Assembly: GCA_024372625.1 (NCBI GenBank)
Contig: CP099605.1
Location: forward strand, 992,001 to 1,056,000
Length of the DNA: 64,000 nucleotides
Direction of reading: 5' to 3'
Source: Comamonadaceae bacterium OTU4NAUVB1
GTDB taxonomy: Bacteria > Pseudomonadota > Gammaproteobacteria > Burkholderiales > Burkholderiaceae_C
Made by a program: the position numbers and the translations under genes. The notes beneath the pieces were generated by a model, which worked only from the letters and a program-made list of their open reading frames with translations, was not told the DNA's origin and searched no databases. This document shows, piece by piece, positions 19,671 to 28,698 of this stretch (its first letter is position 1; each line of letters begins with the position of its first letter).

Positions 19671-20675
19671 ATGGCATCGGTTCAGGTAGGGCTGTGGGTC
19701 GTCGTGCTGCTGGTGGTGCTGGCCATCGCGTTCGACTTCATGAACGGCTTCCACGACGCGGCGAACTCGATCGCGACGGTGGTCTCCACCGGGGTGCTCA
19801 AGCCCGGTCAGGCGGTGGTCTTCGCCGCTTTCTTCAACCTGGTGGCGATCTTCGTCTTCCACCTGAGCGTGGCCGCGACGGTCGGCAAGGGCATCGTGCA
19901 GCCGGGCATCGTCGACGTGCACGTGGTGTTCGGTGCCCTCATCGGCGCCATCACCTGGAACCTGGTGACGTGGTACTACGGCATTCCCAGCAGCTCGTCG
20001 CACGCCCTCATCGGCGGCATCGTCGGCGCGGTGATGGCCAAGGCCGGATCGAGCGCGCTGGTGGCCGCCGGCATCTGGAAGACGGTCGCCTTCATCTTCG
20101 TCTCGCCGGTGCTGGGCTTCGTCCTGGGCTCGGCCATGATGGTGCTGGTGGCATGGGTCTGCCGGCGGGCGACGCCCTCACGGGTGGACCGCTGGTTCCG
20201 GCGGCTGCAACTGGTCTCCGCCGGTGCCTACAGCCTGGGCCACGGCGGCAACGACGCCCAGAAGACCATCGGCATCATCTGGATGCTGCTGATCGCCACC
20301 GGCCATTCCGGCACCGACACGCCACCGACCTGGACCATCGTGAGCTGCTACACCGCGATCGCGCTGGGCACCATGTTCGGCGGCTGGCGCATCGTGAAGA
20401 CGATGGGTCAGAAGATCACCAAGCTCAAGCCGGTGGGCGGCTTCTGCGCCGAGACCGGCGGTGCGCTGACGCTGTTCCTGGCGACGGCATTGGGAATCCC
20501 CGTCTCGACCACCCACACCATCACGGGCGCGATCGTCGGCGTTGGATCGGTGCAGCGCGCGAGCGCCGTGCGCTGGGGCGTGGCAGGCAACATCGTCTGG
20601 GCCTGGATCTTCACGATTCCCGCCTCGGCGTTCGTCGCCGGTGTCGCCTACTGGGTGAGCATGCAGATCTTCTGA
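19671..20675 (+). CDS. pit: Low-affinity inorganic phosphate transporter (Pit family)
   Basis: A 334-residue inner-membrane transporter with about ten helices. The duplicated PiT signatures are present: FDFMNGFHDAANSIATVVSTGVLKPGQAV near the start and YSLGHGGNDAQKTIGII in the second half, with GIPVSTTHTITGAIVGVG after it. It imports metal-phosphate with protons. Length is that of short bacterial Pit proteins. It is cotranscribed with the DUF47 gene. Confidence 0.95.
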   Translation: MASVQVGLWVVVLLVVLAIAFDFMNGFHDAANSIATVVSTGVLKPGQAVVFAAFFNLVAIFVFHLSVAATVGKGIVQPGIVDVHVVFGALIGAITWNLVTWYYGIPSSSSHALIGGIVGAVMAKAGSSALVAAGIWKTVAFIFVSPVLGFVLGSAMMVLVAWVCRRATPSRVDRWFRRLQLVSAGAYSLGHGGNDAQKTIGIIWMLLIATGHSGTDTPPTWTIVSCYTAIALGTMFGGWRIVKTMGQKITKLKPVGGFCAETGGALTLFLATALGIPVSTTHTITGAIVGVGSVQRASAVRWGVAGNIVWAWIFTIPASAFVAGVAYWVSMQIF

Positions 20676-20691
20676 GCACCGGTCTGCCGGG

Positions 20692-21144
20692 CTACTGTGA
20701 AATCTTGCGGCCTTCCTCGACCTGGTGCTCGAAGTAGCGCTGGAAGCTGAAGACGATGCTGGACATGAGCACCGTGGTGCCGACCAGCAGCGCCACGACC
20801 ACCGCGCCGATGGTCAGCCAGCCCGTGCGTCCGGGCGGCGCGTCGGGCGCCCCGCCCGCGTTGAAGCGCGCGTTCCATTTCTCCGGCGCCATCAGGCCGT
20901 AGACGATCGCGGTCAGCGCGCAGCCGGCGACGGTGAAGCCCACCAGCGGGATCAGCACCCAGCTCAGGCCGTCGTCGAGTCCGTGCTCTCGCGCGCGTCC
21001 GATGCCGTAGACGCCCAGCGCCGTCGGGATCGGCAGCAGCCAGCCGAGCAGGTCGTTCGCACCGTGCAGGTAGAAGCGATGCAGGCCGAGCGGTCCGCCC
21101 AGGAAGGCCAGCCAGGCGGCAAGCGTCTTGTCGCGGGGCTTCAC
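20692..21144 (-). CDS. TM2-domain membrane protein
   Basis: A 150-residue protein with an N-terminal TM2 domain (KTLAAWLAFLGGPLGLHRFYLHG, then two helices) and a further helix pair toward the C-terminus (VVVALLVGTTVLMSSIVF). TM2 proteins are membrane proteins of unknown function. The start is a GTG at 21144 overlapping the stop of the acetyltransferase gene (GTGA), so the two are likely cotranslated. It converges on pit with 16 bases between. Confidence 0.75.
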   Translation of the reverse strand: MKPRDKTLAAWLAFLGGPLGLHRFYLHGANDLLGWLLPIPTALGVYGIGRAREHGLDDGLSWVLIPLVGFTVAGCALTAIVYGLMAPEKWNARFNAGGAPDAPPGRTGWLTIGAVVVALLVGTTVLMSSIVFSFQRYFEHQVEEGRKISQ

Positions 21145-21683
21145 GAAGGGGCCCGGACCGGTTCGGTCAGGCTGCCGTCGCCGAGCACGCGATCCATCAG
21201 GACGACGTCGAGCCAGCGGTCGAACTTCCAGCCGACGTCCGCGAGCACGCCCACGTGCGCGAATCCCTGCGCGCGGTGCACGCCGATCGAGCCGGCGTTG
21301 CCCGCGTCGCCGATCACGGCGATCAGCTTGCGCACGCCGGCCGCCTCGGCGGCCTCGATCAGCGCCCCCAGGAGCGACTTGCCCACGCCCTGGCCGCGTG
21401 CGTCGTCGGCCAGGTAGATCGAATCCTCGGCGGAGAAGCGGTAGGCCGGCCTCGGCTTGAACCAGTTGCAATAGGCGAAGCCGAGAATCGCACCGTCTCC
21501 CTGGCGCTCGGCCACGAGGTAGGGCAGTCCCTTCGACAGGACGTCGGCACGGCGCGCGGCCATGTCGGCGACGCTGGGCGGATCGGTCTCGAAGGTGCCG
21601 GTGCCGTGGCGCACGTGGTGCGCGTAGATGGCGGCGATCGCGGCGATGTCCGCGTCGAGGCTGGGTCGGATGAGGATCGTCAT
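21141..21683 (-). CDS. GNAT-family N-acetyltransferase (phosphinothricin/methionine-sulfoximine type)
   Basis: A 180-residue acetyltransferase using acetyl-CoA. The acetyl-CoA-binding loop is DARGQGVGKSLL. The segments IYAHHVRHGTGTFETDPPS, GFAYCNWFKPRPAYRFSAEDSIYL and GFAHVGVLADVGWKFDRWLDVVLM match the Pat/Bar/MddA group that acetylates phosphinothricin-like or methionine-sulfoximine-like amino acids. In chromosomal housekeeping context the natural substrate is uncertain. It is divergent from rpsP. Confidence 0.85.
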   Translation of the reverse strand: MTILIRPSLDADIAAIAAIYAHHVRHGTGTFETDPPSVADMAARRADVLSKGLPYLVAERQGDGAILGFAYCNWFKPRPAYRFSAEDSIYLADDARGQGVGKSLLGALIEAAEAAGVRKLIAVIGDAGNAGSIGVHRAQGFAHVGVLADVGWKFDRWLDVVLMDRVLGDGSLTEPVRAPS

Positions 21684-21729
21684 GGCTGCGGGAGACGCGG
21701 GAAGAAAGAGGGAGGGGAAGCGCGCGGGC

Positions 21730-21735
21730 TATAAT
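21730..21735 (+). promoter_or_regulatory. Probable rpsP operon promoter -10 (TATAAT)
   Basis: Perfect TATAAT in the context GGCTATAATCGCGGGC, 109 bases before the rpsP ATG. The G+C-rich bases after the hexamer form the kind of discriminator seen at stringently controlled translation promoters. No clear -35 is visible. Confidence 0.6.
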
Positions 21736-21844
21736 CGCGGGCTTTTCAGCGTGTCGCTGGCCGGGTGGCCATGTCGCGTGTCTCAACGCTGGAAGATCAT
21801 TGTGGGCGAACCTTGCGGGTTTGCCACCACCCCAAGGATAAATC

Positions 21845-22108
21845 ATGGTCGTCATTCGACTCTCCCGCGGCGGCTCCAAAGGCCGTCCGTTCTTCAACAT
21901 CGTCGTCTCCGACAAGCGTGTGCGCCGCGATGGCCGCTTCATCGAGCGCCTGGGCTTCTACAACCCGATCGCCAAGTCGAACGAGGAAAGCATCCGCATC
22001 GCCCAGGACCGTCTGACGTACTGGGAAAGCGTCGGTGCCCAGGCTTCGCCCACGGTCACGCGCCTGATCAAGCAGGCTGCCGCCGCAGCCCCCAAGGCCG
22101 CGGCCTGA
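21845..22108 (+). CDS. rpsP: 30S ribosomal protein S16
   Basis: An 87-residue 30S subunit protein with the standard start [25 protein letters not shown] and the [12 protein letters not shown] segment. It is the first gene of the conserved rpsP-rimM-trmD-rplS operon, with an AAGGAT ribosome site. Its leader of about 105 bases contains no feature I can name. Confidence 0.97.
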   Translation: MVVIRLSRGGSKGRPFFNIVVSDKRVRRDGRFIERLGFYNPIAKSNEESIRIAQDRLTYWESVGAQASPTVTRLIKQAAAAAPKAAA

Positions 22109-22124
22109 TCGCTCCGGCGCGGTG

Positions 22125-22718
22125 ATGCTGCCCACCCTCGAGACCGCCGCACTGCCGGCGGACGCCGTGGAGGTGGGTCGCATCGCCGATGCCTGGGGCA
22201 TCAAGGGCTGGTTCAAGGTCCTGCCCCACAGCGCCCGACCCGAGGCGCTCTTCTCATCGAAGCGCTGGTTCATCCAGCCTTCCGGCCCGGTCCACGCGAA
22301 GCCGCAGACCCAGGCCTTCCGGCTCGCCATCCGCGAGGCCAAGGAACATTCGGATTGCATCGTCGCCACGTCCGACGACGTCCCCGATCGCAATGCCGCG
22401 GAAGCGTTGCGCGGGGCCCGCGTTTTCGTGCCGCGCTCGAGCTTTCCCACCGCCGCGGACGACGAGTACTACTGGGTCGATCTCATCGGTCTGGACGTCG
22501 TCAATCGCGAAGGCATCGCCCTGGGCACGGTGCGCGAACTGCTCGCGACCGGACCGCAGACCACGCTCGTGCTCGTCGCCGATGCGCCCTCGGACGAAAC
22601 AGGCCAAGCCAGCGCCGGCAAGACGATCGAGCGGATGGTGCCCTTCGTCTCCGCCTTCGTCGACGAGGTCGATCTCGTCGGCCGTACCATCACCGTCGAC
22701 TGGCAACCCGACTACTGA
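22125..22718 (+). CDS. rimM: Ribosome maturation factor RimM
   Basis: A 197-residue factor that binds S19 and helps fold the 30S head. The N-terminal RimM barrel shows VEVGRIADAWGIKGWFKVLPHS, and the C-terminal PRC-barrel shows EYYWVDLIGLDVVNREGIALGTV and ending ERMVPFVSAFVDEVDLVGRTITVDW. A GTG lies directly before the ATG (22122); either could be used. It has more polar insert sequence in the middle than enterobacterial RimM, as usual in Comamonadaceae. Confidence 0.95.
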   Translation: MLPTLETAALPADAVEVGRIADAWGIKGWFKVLPHSARPEALFSSKRWFIQPSGPVHAKPQTQAFRLAIREAKEHSDCIVATSDDVPDRNAAEALRGARVFVPRSSFPTAADDEYYWVDLIGLDVVNREGIALGTVRELLATGPQTTLVLVADAPSDETGQASAGKTIERMVPFVSAFVDEVDLVGRTITVDWQPDY

Positions 22719-22808
22719 GCGCGCCGGCCGGACGCCGCACCGTCACGGCGGCCGCATGACGGGTCTGTTTCCAGTCATCCAGATGCCCCGTGCACGGAGT
22801 TCTTCCTG

Positions 22809-23555
22809 ATGCGCTTCGATGTCGTCACCCTGTTTCCCGAACTTTTCGCCCCTTTCCTGACCAGTGGCGTGACGCGACGCGCCTACGAGTCCGGGCAGGT
22901 CGAGGTCGTGTTCTGGAACCCCCGCGATTTCGCCTCCGGCAACTACCGCCGCGTGGACGATCGGCCGTTCGGCGGCGGGCCGGGCATGGTCATGATGGCC
23001 GAGCCGTTGTCGGCCTGCCTGGACGCGGCCCTGGCGAGCCGTGGCGTGGCGGCGCCGGTCGTGCTCTTCTCGCCCGTCGGCGAGGTGCTGCGACACGCGA
23101 CGGTCACCACCTGGGCGTCGGGGGAGGGCGCCGTGCTGGTCTGCGGCCGCTACGAAGGCGTCGACCAGCGGTTCATCGACGCGCGCGTCACGCACCAGAT
23201 CAGCCTGGGCGACTTCGTGCTGTCGGGCGGAGAGGTGGCCGCGATGGCGCTGCTGGACGCGGTGGCGCGGCTGCAACCCGGCGTGTTGGGCGACGAGGCG
23301 AGCCATGTCCAGGACAGCTTCAACCCGGTCCTCGACGGCCTGCTCGACTGCCCGCATTACACCCGCCCCGAGCAATGGAACGGTCGTGCGGTACCGGCGC
23401 CCCTGCTGTCCGGCCACCATGCGCAGATCGAGCGCTGGCGACGCGACCAGCGTCTGGCGATCTCGGCCGCGCGACGCCCGGAACTGGTGGATGCGGCGCG
23501 CGCCTCGGGCCGCATCGACAAGGCCGATGAAAAGGCGTTGGCGAAAAGGCTATAA
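22809..23555 (+). CDS. trmD: tRNA (guanine-37-N1)-methyltransferase
   Basis: A 248-residue SPOUT methyltransferase that makes m1G37 in tRNAs and so prevents frameshifting. Knotted-fold signatures are seen: [47 protein letters not shown], and [24 protein letters not shown]. Its TAA stop is embedded in the probable -10 element of rplS. Confidence 0.97.
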   Translation: MRFDVVTLFPELFAPFLTSGVTRRAYESGQVEVVFWNPRDFASGNYRRVDDRPFGGGPGMVMMAEPLSACLDAALASRGVAAPVVLFSPVGEVLRHATVTTWASGEGAVLVCGRYEGVDQRFIDARVTHQISLGDFVLSGGEVAAMALLDAVARLQPGVLGDEASHVQDSFNPVLDGLLDCPHYTRPEQWNGRAVPAPLLSGHHAQIERWRRDQRLAISAARRPELVDAARASGRIDKADEKALAKRL

Positions 23556-23556
23556 T
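23551..23556 (+). promoter_or_regulatory. Probable internal promoter -10 for rplS, overlapping the trmD stop
   Basis: TATAAT at 23551-23556 contains the trmD TAA stop codon (23553-23555). Its context GGCTATAATCGAAGGCT shares 13 bases (ATAATCGAAGGCT) with the element before the DEAD-box helicase at 29317-29329. An internal promoter would let L19 be made in excess of RimM and TrmD and would give rplS a leader of about 115 bases. Confidence 0.55.
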
Positions 23557-23678
23557 CGAAGGCTCTCCGATCCTCTGCCCGGCCGCGGCCCTGCAAGAAA
23601 CGGCACACCTGCGGACCTGCAGGCTGCCTGCTCTGCCGCCTTTTGTGTAGCGCGTGCAAGATCGAAACCAGGACCTCC

Positions 23679-24077
23679 ATGAATCTCATCGAAACGCTCG
23701 AGCAGGAAGAAATCGCTCGACTCAACAAGACCATTCCCGCGTTCATGCCCGGCGACACCGTCATCGTGAGCGTGAGCGTCGTCGAAGGCACGCGCAAGCG
23801 CGTGCAGGCCTACGAAGGCGTCGTGATCGCCAAGCGCAACCGTGGCCTCAACAGCGGCTTCACGGTGCGCAAAATCTCCAGTGGCGAAGGTGTGGAGCGG
23901 ACGTTCCAGACCTACAGCCCGCTGATCGCCGGCATCGAGATCAAGCGCCGCGGTGACGTGCGCCGTGCCAAGCTCTACTACTTGCGCGAACGCAGCGGCC
24001 GCTCGGCTCGCATCAAGGAAAAGCTGCCCAGCCGTGCCGCGAAGGCAGCTTCCGCCGCAGCCGCAGCCGCTCAGTAA
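23679..24077 (+). CDS. rplS: 50S ribosomal protein L19
   Basis: A 132-residue 50S protein at the 30S interface. It shows [32 protein letters not shown], the [39 protein letters not shown] core and [22 protein letters not shown]. An Ala-rich tail follows, slightly longer than in E. coli. The ATG at 23679 is chosen by homology; the frame is open for 12 more codons upstream. It is the last gene of the operon and is followed by a terminator. Confidence 0.97.
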   Translation: MNLIETLEQEEIARLNKTIPAFMPGDTVIVSVSVVEGTRKRVQAYEGVVIAKRNRGLNSGFTVRKISSGEGVERTFQTYSPLIAGIEIKRRGDVRRAKLYYLRERSGRSARIKEKLPSRAAKAASAAAAAAQ

Positions 24078-24098
24078 AAAGCGTCGCCGCCTCAAGAC

Positions 24099-24124
24099 AA
24101 GCCGCCTTTCCAGGCGGCTTTTCG
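24099..24124 (+). terminator. Intrinsic terminator of the rpsP-rplS operon
   Basis: A 9-bp perfect stem (AAGCCGCCT / AGGCGGCTT) with a TTCC loop, ending in a short T run (CTTTTC), 21 bases after the rplS stop. Confidence 0.85.
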
Positions 24125-24205
24125 CGTTCATGGGCGGTGCCTTTCGCGGCATGGACCGGCGTTTCGACGGTCTCGGTCCAACCCATCCATTTCATCGCCA
24201 CCGCC

Positions 24206-24919
24206 ATGTCGACCGCTCCGTCCACCATCGAACCGATCAACGCCGTGTCGTCGATCGCCTTCGATCCGCATGCCGTTCCGGTGATCGGGATCGACGCCCA
24301 CCTGCCTGCCGTTCCGGCATCGCGGCTGACCGTCGCGGCGTTGCGCGGACGTTTCGCGAATCCACCACATTGGGTGCCGGAACTGCGCAGGGAGCCAGCC
24401 ATCGGCGATCGAACGCCGGCCCAGGCGGCGGTGCTCGTGCCCATCGTGCAGCGCGAGCAGCCGATGGTCCTGCTGACCGAGCGTGCGACCCGGATGTCGA
24501 CGCACTCGGGACAGGTCGCGTTCCCGGGCGGCCGGGTCGATCCCGACGATGCGAACGTGGCCGCTGCGGCGTTGCGCGAGGCCTGGGAGGAGGTCGGCCT
24601 GTCGGCGGAGTTCGTCGAGGTGCTGGGCGCCTTGCCCACCTACACGACGGTCACGTCTTTCATCGTGACGCCGGTCATCGCCATCGTGCAGCCGGGCTTC
24701 GAGCTGCGCCTCAGTCCGAACGAAGTGGCCGATGCGTTCGAAGTGCCGCTCGCCTACCTGATGGATCCCGCCCACCACCGTCGTCACCGGGTGGCCGGCG
24801 AGGGGGTGGAAGCAAGGCAGTGGTTCTCGATGCCCTACCAGGATGGCGCAAGCGAGCGATACGTCTGGGGCGCCACCGCCGGGATGCTGCGCAACCTCTA
24901 CCGGTTCCTGTCGGCCTGA
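24206..24919 (+). CDS. Nudix hydrolase, CoA pyrophosphatase (NudL) type
   Basis: A 237-residue protein with the Nudix box GGRVDPDDANVAAAALREAWEEVGL. The Asp-rich first half and the preceding STHSGQVAFPGG are characteristic of the NudL/PCD1 branch that cleaves CoA and its derivatives to 4'-phosphopantetheine and ADP. The ATG at 24206 is taken as the start; an in-frame ATG at 24137 would add 23 residues lying just behind the terminator. Possible functions other than CoA cleavage cannot be excluded. Confidence 0.85.
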   Translation: MSTAPSTIEPINAVSSIAFDPHAVPVIGIDAHLPAVPASRLTVAALRGRFANPPHWVPELRREPAIGDRTPAQAAVLVPIVQREQPMVLLTERATRMSTHSGQVAFPGGRVDPDDANVAAAALREAWEEVGLSAEFVEVLGALPTYTTVTSFIVTPVIAIVQPGFELRLSPNEVADAFEVPLAYLMDPAHHRRHRVAGEGVEARQWFSMPYQDGASERYVWGATAGMLRNLYRFLSA

Positions 24920-24975
24920 TCTTCCCTGCGCCCAGCGCCCGTCCGGGCCATGGAAGTGATCGCTATCATCGAATC

Positions 24976-25977
24976 ATGAGCTTTTTCGCCATCCTGTGCG
25001 CCCTGCTGATCGAGCAGGCGCGGCCGCTCGCGTCACCCAACGCGGTCTATAGCGGCGTGCTGGCGTGGACCCGCTGGACCAGTCGGAACTTCGATGCCGG
25101 CAAGCCGAACCATGGATGGGTGGTCTGGGCGATCGCGGTGCTCATGCCGACGGCGCTGGTGCTGGGCGTCCACTGGCTGCTCGTCGCGACGCTGGGATTA
25201 CCCTTCGCCGTGCTTTGGAGCATCGCGGTGCTCTACACGACCCTGGGCTTCCGGCAGTTCAGCCATCATTTCACCGGCATCCGGGACGCACTGGAAGACG
25301 GCGACGAACCCCTCGCCCGATCGCTGCTGGCCCACTGGCGACAGATCGGCGTCGCCAACCTGCCGCGCAGCGAGATCGTGCGGCACGTGATCGAGCACTC
25401 GGTGATCGCCGCGCACCGTCATGTCTTCGGTGTGCTCGCCTGGTTCTCGATCCTGGCCGCCCTGGGCCTCGGCCCGTCGGGGGCCGTGTTCTACCGGATG
25501 AGCGAATTCGTCTCGCGCTATTGGGCGCACAAGGACGGAGCGCCCCTTCAGCCGTCGAGCCGAGGTGTGCGGGACGTGGCGCAGAAGGCCTGGATGGCGA
25601 CCGACTGGCTGCCGGCACGCATCACTGCGCTCGGCTTCGCCGTGGTCGGGAGCTTCGAGGATGCGATCGACTGCTGGCGCAACGACGCACGGCGCTTTCC
25701 CGAGCTCAACGACGGCGTGATCCTTGCGGCCACGTCCGGTGCCGTGAACGTCCGCCTGGGTGGAGGCATCCTTGCGTCCGGACCCTCGATCGATCAGCTG
25801 CCACGCGCGCAGGCAGGCGACACGGTGCCAGCGTTGTCGCCGACCCAGAGCGGCAGCACACCGGGCCGCGAGCCCGATCTGACCCATCTGCGCAGCGTGG
25901 TCGGGTTGGTCTGGCGGTCCGTCGTGATGTGGATGGTGCTGCTGGCGTTGCTGACGCTCGCGCGGCTGCTGGGCTGA
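24976..25977 (+). CDS. CobD/CbiB-family membrane protein
   Basis: A 333-residue membrane protein. The N-terminus (MSFFAILCALLIEQARPL), the FRQFSHHFTGIRDALEDGD segment, and VIEHSVIAAHRHVFGVLAWFSILAALGLGPSGAVFYRMSEFVSRYW resemble CobD/CbiB and AmpE-like proteins, which carry an H-x-x-x-I-x-x-A-L region. True cobinamide-phosphate synthase activity is doubtful because no cobalamin genes are nearby; such stand-alone homologues are common in Comamonadaceae and are uncharacterised. A TATCAT at 24964-24969 would start transcription at or next to the ATG. It is convergent with rsgA. Confidence 0.7.
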   Translation: MSFFAILCALLIEQARPLASPNAVYSGVLAWTRWTSRNFDAGKPNHGWVVWAIAVLMPTALVLGVHWLLVATLGLPFAVLWSIAVLYTTLGFRQFSHHFTGIRDALEDGDEPLARSLLAHWRQIGVANLPRSEIVRHVIEHSVIAAHRHVFGVLAWFSILAALGLGPSGAVFYRMSEFVSRYWAHKDGAPLQPSSRGVRDVAQKAWMATDWLPARITALGFAVVGSFEDAIDCWRNDARRFPELNDGVILAATSGAVNVRLGGGILASGPSIDQLPRAQAGDTVPALSPTQSGSTPGREPDLTHLRSVVGLVWRSVVMWMVLLALLTLARLLG

Positions 25978-26032
25978 GCGCACGACGGAGCGATCGCGCC
26001 GCGATCCTCGGGCGGCAGGCCCGATGCTGTGC

Positions 26033-26983
26033 CTAGTAGGTGCGTGCCTGGCTGAGTTCGGCGAACAACTCACCGTAGATGCGGTAGCGGGTGGCACTGA
26101 TCGCGCCATCAGGATGGGCGGCTGTCTGGACGTTCGCGATGACGCCGCAGCCCGGTTCGTGCAGGTGCGTGCAGTTGTAGAACTTGCAGTCCCCCGCATG
26201 TTCGGCGAGGTCGGGCATCAGGTGCGCGAGCCGCATCGGCTCGATGTGGTGAAGGCCGAACTCCTGGAATCCGGGGGAGTCGATCAGGCCGGTGGTGCGT
26301 GCCTCGTCGACCCAGTACCACGTCGTGCTGGTGGTCGTGTGCTTGCCCGAGTTGAGTGCCTGGGAGATCTCGTTGGTCAATGCCCTGGCACCTGGAACGA
26401 GCAGGTTGATCAGGGTGCTCTTGCCCGCACCGGACGGTCCGAGCACCAGCGTCGTCCTGCCCTGGAGCAGCGTCGTGAGCGAAGCGCGATCGGGTTCGCT
26501 GGAAGCGGTCAGCGACAGTGGCAGCACGCCATGCTGCATGCGCCGATAAGGCGCGAGACGCGACCATGCGCGCTCGAAGGGCGTCACGAGATCGCGCTTG
26601 TTGAGCGCGATGACCGCATCGATCCCTTCGGCCCGGGCGGCGATGAGCGCACGCGCGAGCTGATGCTCGGAGAACTCCGGTTCGGCCGCGATCAGGATCA
26701 GCACCTGATCGAGGTTGGCCGCGAACGACTTGGTGCGGATCTCGTCCTGCCGGTAGAACAGGTTGCGGCGTGGCACCACCTGTTCGATGGTGCCTTCGTC
26801 CTCGCTCTTCTGCCAGCGCACCCGGTCGCCGACGACGGCCTGACTCTTCTTGCCGCGCGGGTGGCAGATCAGCCTTTCCCCCGTCGGCGTCTCCACCATG
26901 CAGTGGCGCCCATGGCCGGCGACGACGAGTCCCTCGTTCAACGTGGAGGCGGCGACTCCGGAGGCGCCGTGTCGCTTAGCCAA
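26033..26983 (-). CDS. rsgA: Ribosome small-subunit-dependent GTPase A
   Basis: A 316-residue circularly permuted GTPase that checks late 30S assembly. The order of G motifs is permuted as expected: NKRD (G4, 128-131), then GPSGAGKST (G1, 182-190), then DSPGF (G3, 235-239). An N-terminal OB-fold and a C-terminal zinc finger (Cys266, Cys271, His273, Cys279) are present. It is the last gene of the leftward M48 protease-phhB-rsgA cluster, 15 bases after phhB. Confidence 0.96.
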   Translation of the reverse strand: MAKRHGASGVAASTLNEGLVVAGHGRHCMVETPTGERLICHPRGKKSQAVVGDRVRWQKSEDEGTIEQVVPRRNLFYRQDEIRTKSFAANLDQVLILIAAEPEFSEHQLARALIAARAEGIDAVIALNKRDLVTPFERAWSRLAPYRRMQHGVLPLSLTASSEPDRASLTTLLQGRTTLVLGPSGAGKSTLINLLVPGARALTNEISQALNSGKHTTTSTTWYWVDEARTTGLIDSPGFQEFGLHHIEPMRLAHLMPDLAEHAGDCKFYNCTHLHEPGCGVIANVQTAAHPDGAISATRYRIYGELFAELSQARTY

Positions 26984-26998
26984 CTCGATGTCTCCGGA

Positions 26999-27352
26999 TC
27001 ACGATGACGTGGCCGGGGCGAGCAAGGCATTGGTCTGCGAGGCGCATTCGAGGTCCGTGGTGGAGATGCCGGCGACGTCGTGGGTGCTGAAGCGCACCAC
27101 GCAGCGGTCGTAATGCACCGAGAGGTCCGGATGATGGTCCTGCCGATGCGCGATCAAGGCCAGCGCATTCACGAAGGCGATGGTTTCGAAATAGTTGGCG
27201 AAACGAAACGTCTTCTCGATGGCGACGTCGGCGCCATCGCCCGAGAGACGCCAGCCATCGAGCCGGGTCAGGCCGCTGACGATCTCGGTGGCGCTCAGCG
27301 CGCGGCGTTGTTCGGTCTTCCAATCGCGCGGGATCAACATGCTGTGGGTCAT
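26999..27352 (-). CDS. phhB: 4a-hydroxytetrahydrobiopterin dehydratase (PCD)
   Basis: A 117-residue pterin-4a-carbinolamine dehydratase that recycles the pterin cofactor of aromatic hydroxylases. The signature is W-x-L near the start, then IEKTFRFANYFETIAFVNALALIAHRQDHHPDLSVHYDRCVVRFSTHDVAGIS, with the catalytic H-x(n)-HHP region. No phenylalanine hydroxylase gene is in the window. It sits between the M48 protease and rsgA with gaps of 14 and 15 bases. Confidence 0.93.
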   Translation of the reverse strand: MTHSMLIPRDWKTEQRRALSATEIVSGLTRLDGWRLSGDGADVAIEKTFRFANYFETIAFVNALALIAHRQDHHPDLSVHYDRCVVRFSTHDVAGISTTDLECASQTNALLAPATSS

Positions 27353-27366
27353 GACGTGGTGTGCTT

Positions 27367-28632
27367 TCAGGCCGCAGCGGCCTGGATCCGGGCGAGGCGC
27401 TCGGAGGCGGGTGGATGCGAGTAGTAGAACTTGACGAAGACGGGGTCGGGAGTCAGCGTCGAGGCGTTGTCCTGATAGAGCTTGAGCAGCGCGGCCGAAA
27501 GATCGATGCCATTGGTCTGCGCGACGGCATAGGCATCGGCCTCAAACTCGTCGCGGCGTGACAGACGTGCCGAGAGGGGAGCGATGAAAAAGCCGAAGAC
27601 CGGTGCCGCGGCCATGAACAAGAGGAGCGCCACCGCATCGTTGGGCGCGCCGAAATCGGGCTGGACGCCGAGCCCCGCGAAGAACCACGCACGGCCCGAG
27701 AGCCACCCCAGCAGCGCGAAGCCCGCGAAGCTCGTCGCGAACAGCATCACCATCCGCTTGACGATGTGACGGTGCTTGAAATGTCCGAGTTCGTGGGCCA
27801 GCACGGCTTCCACTTCACCCGGGGTCAGCTGACGCAGTAGGGTGTCGTAGAACACCACCCGCTTGCTGGCGCCGAAACCTGTGAAATAGGCGTTCGCATG
27901 GGCACTGCGACGGCTGCCGTCCATCACGAACAACCCCTTGGCGGCGAAACCGCAACGCTGCATGAGTGCCGTCACGCGGGCTTTGAGGCCGACGTCGTCG
28001 AGCGGAGCGAACTTGTTGAAGAGCGGGGCGATGAACGCGGGATAGATCAGCATCAGCAGCAGGTTGAAGGTCATCCACGTGCCCCATGCCCAGAGCCACC
28101 ACGTCGACCCCGCAGTGCCCATGATCCAGAGGATGAGGGCGGCGATGGGAAGGCCCACGACCACCCCGACCGCCAAACCCTTGAGCGCATCGCCCAACCA
28201 CATCCGCCACGTCATCTTGTTGAACCCGAAGCGCTGCTCAAGCCGGAAGGTCTGCCACAGCGTGAACGGGAGTTCGATCAGGCCGCCGATCGCGGCGAAG
28301 GCGGCCAGCAATGCCAGTTGCTGCAGCAGGCCGCCACCGAGCAGGTCGAGCAAAGTCTTGTTCAGCACGTCGAGGCCGCCCAGAAGCGTCCAGCCGAGCA
28401 GCATCGCGGCCGACCATGCCGTCTCGGCCAGACCGAAACGCGCTCTCGCCACCGTGTAATCGGCCGCCTTGCGGTGTGCCGCCAGGGTCATGGTGTCCTT
28501 GAAGGCCGCCGGGACGGCATCGCGATGCATCGCAACGTACCGGATCTGCCGCGATGCAAGCCAGAACTTCGTGACCAGACCGATCGTCAATGCGACCGCA
28601 AAAGCACAGGTGAGGATGAGCGAGTGGGACAT
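27367..28632 (-). CDS. M48 family membrane zinc metalloprotease (Ste24/HtpX-like)
   Basis: A 421-residue membrane peptidase with several N-terminal helices, the zinc motif HELGH (in [17 protein letters not shown]) and the third-ligand motif EFEADAYA. The region [35 protein letters not shown] identifies the Ste24/CAAX-protease-like branch. Bacterial members probably take part in membrane protein quality control. The start at 28632 is set by the hydrophobic N-terminus. The gene is divergent from orn and heads the operon with phhB and rsgA. Confidence 0.92.
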   Translation of the reverse strand: MSHSLILTCAFAVALTIGLVTKFWLASRQIRYVAMHRDAVPAAFKDTMTLAAHRKAADYTVARARFGLAETAWSAAMLLGWTLLGGLDVLNKTLLDLLGGGLLQQLALLAAFAAIGGLIELPFTLWQTFRLEQRFGFNKMTWRMWLGDALKGLAVGVVVGLPIAALILWIMGTAGSTWWLWAWGTWMTFNLLLMLIYPAFIAPLFNKFAPLDDVGLKARVTALMQRCGFAAKGLFVMDGSRRSAHANAYFTGFGASKRVVFYDTLLRQLTPGEVEAVLAHELGHFKHRHIVKRMVMLFATSFAGFALLGWLSGRAWFFAGLGVQPDFGAPNDAVALLLFMAAAPVFGFFIAPLSARLSRRDEFEADAYAVAQTNGIDLSAALLKLYQDNASTLTPDPVFVKFYYSHPPASERLARIQAAAA

Positions 28633-28698
28633 GGCATCGAGTTTAGTCCGCCAGCCCCGGCGGACGAGGCCGGTCGGGGCATGGGCGACAATGAGCCG

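Noticed and set aside
23953..25977. Apparent 674-residue frame from within rplS through the Nudix gene to the CobD-like gene
   Set aside because: It is an open frame without stops by chance. The CobD-like protein starts at 24976, where its hydrophobic N-terminus begins; upstream sequence is the wrong frame of rplS and the Nudix gene and includes the terminator.
24976..25977. Adenosylcobinamide-phosphate synthase of a cobalamin pathway
   Set aside because: Only family-level resemblance is visible and no cobalamin biosynthesis gene is nearby, so I name only the family.
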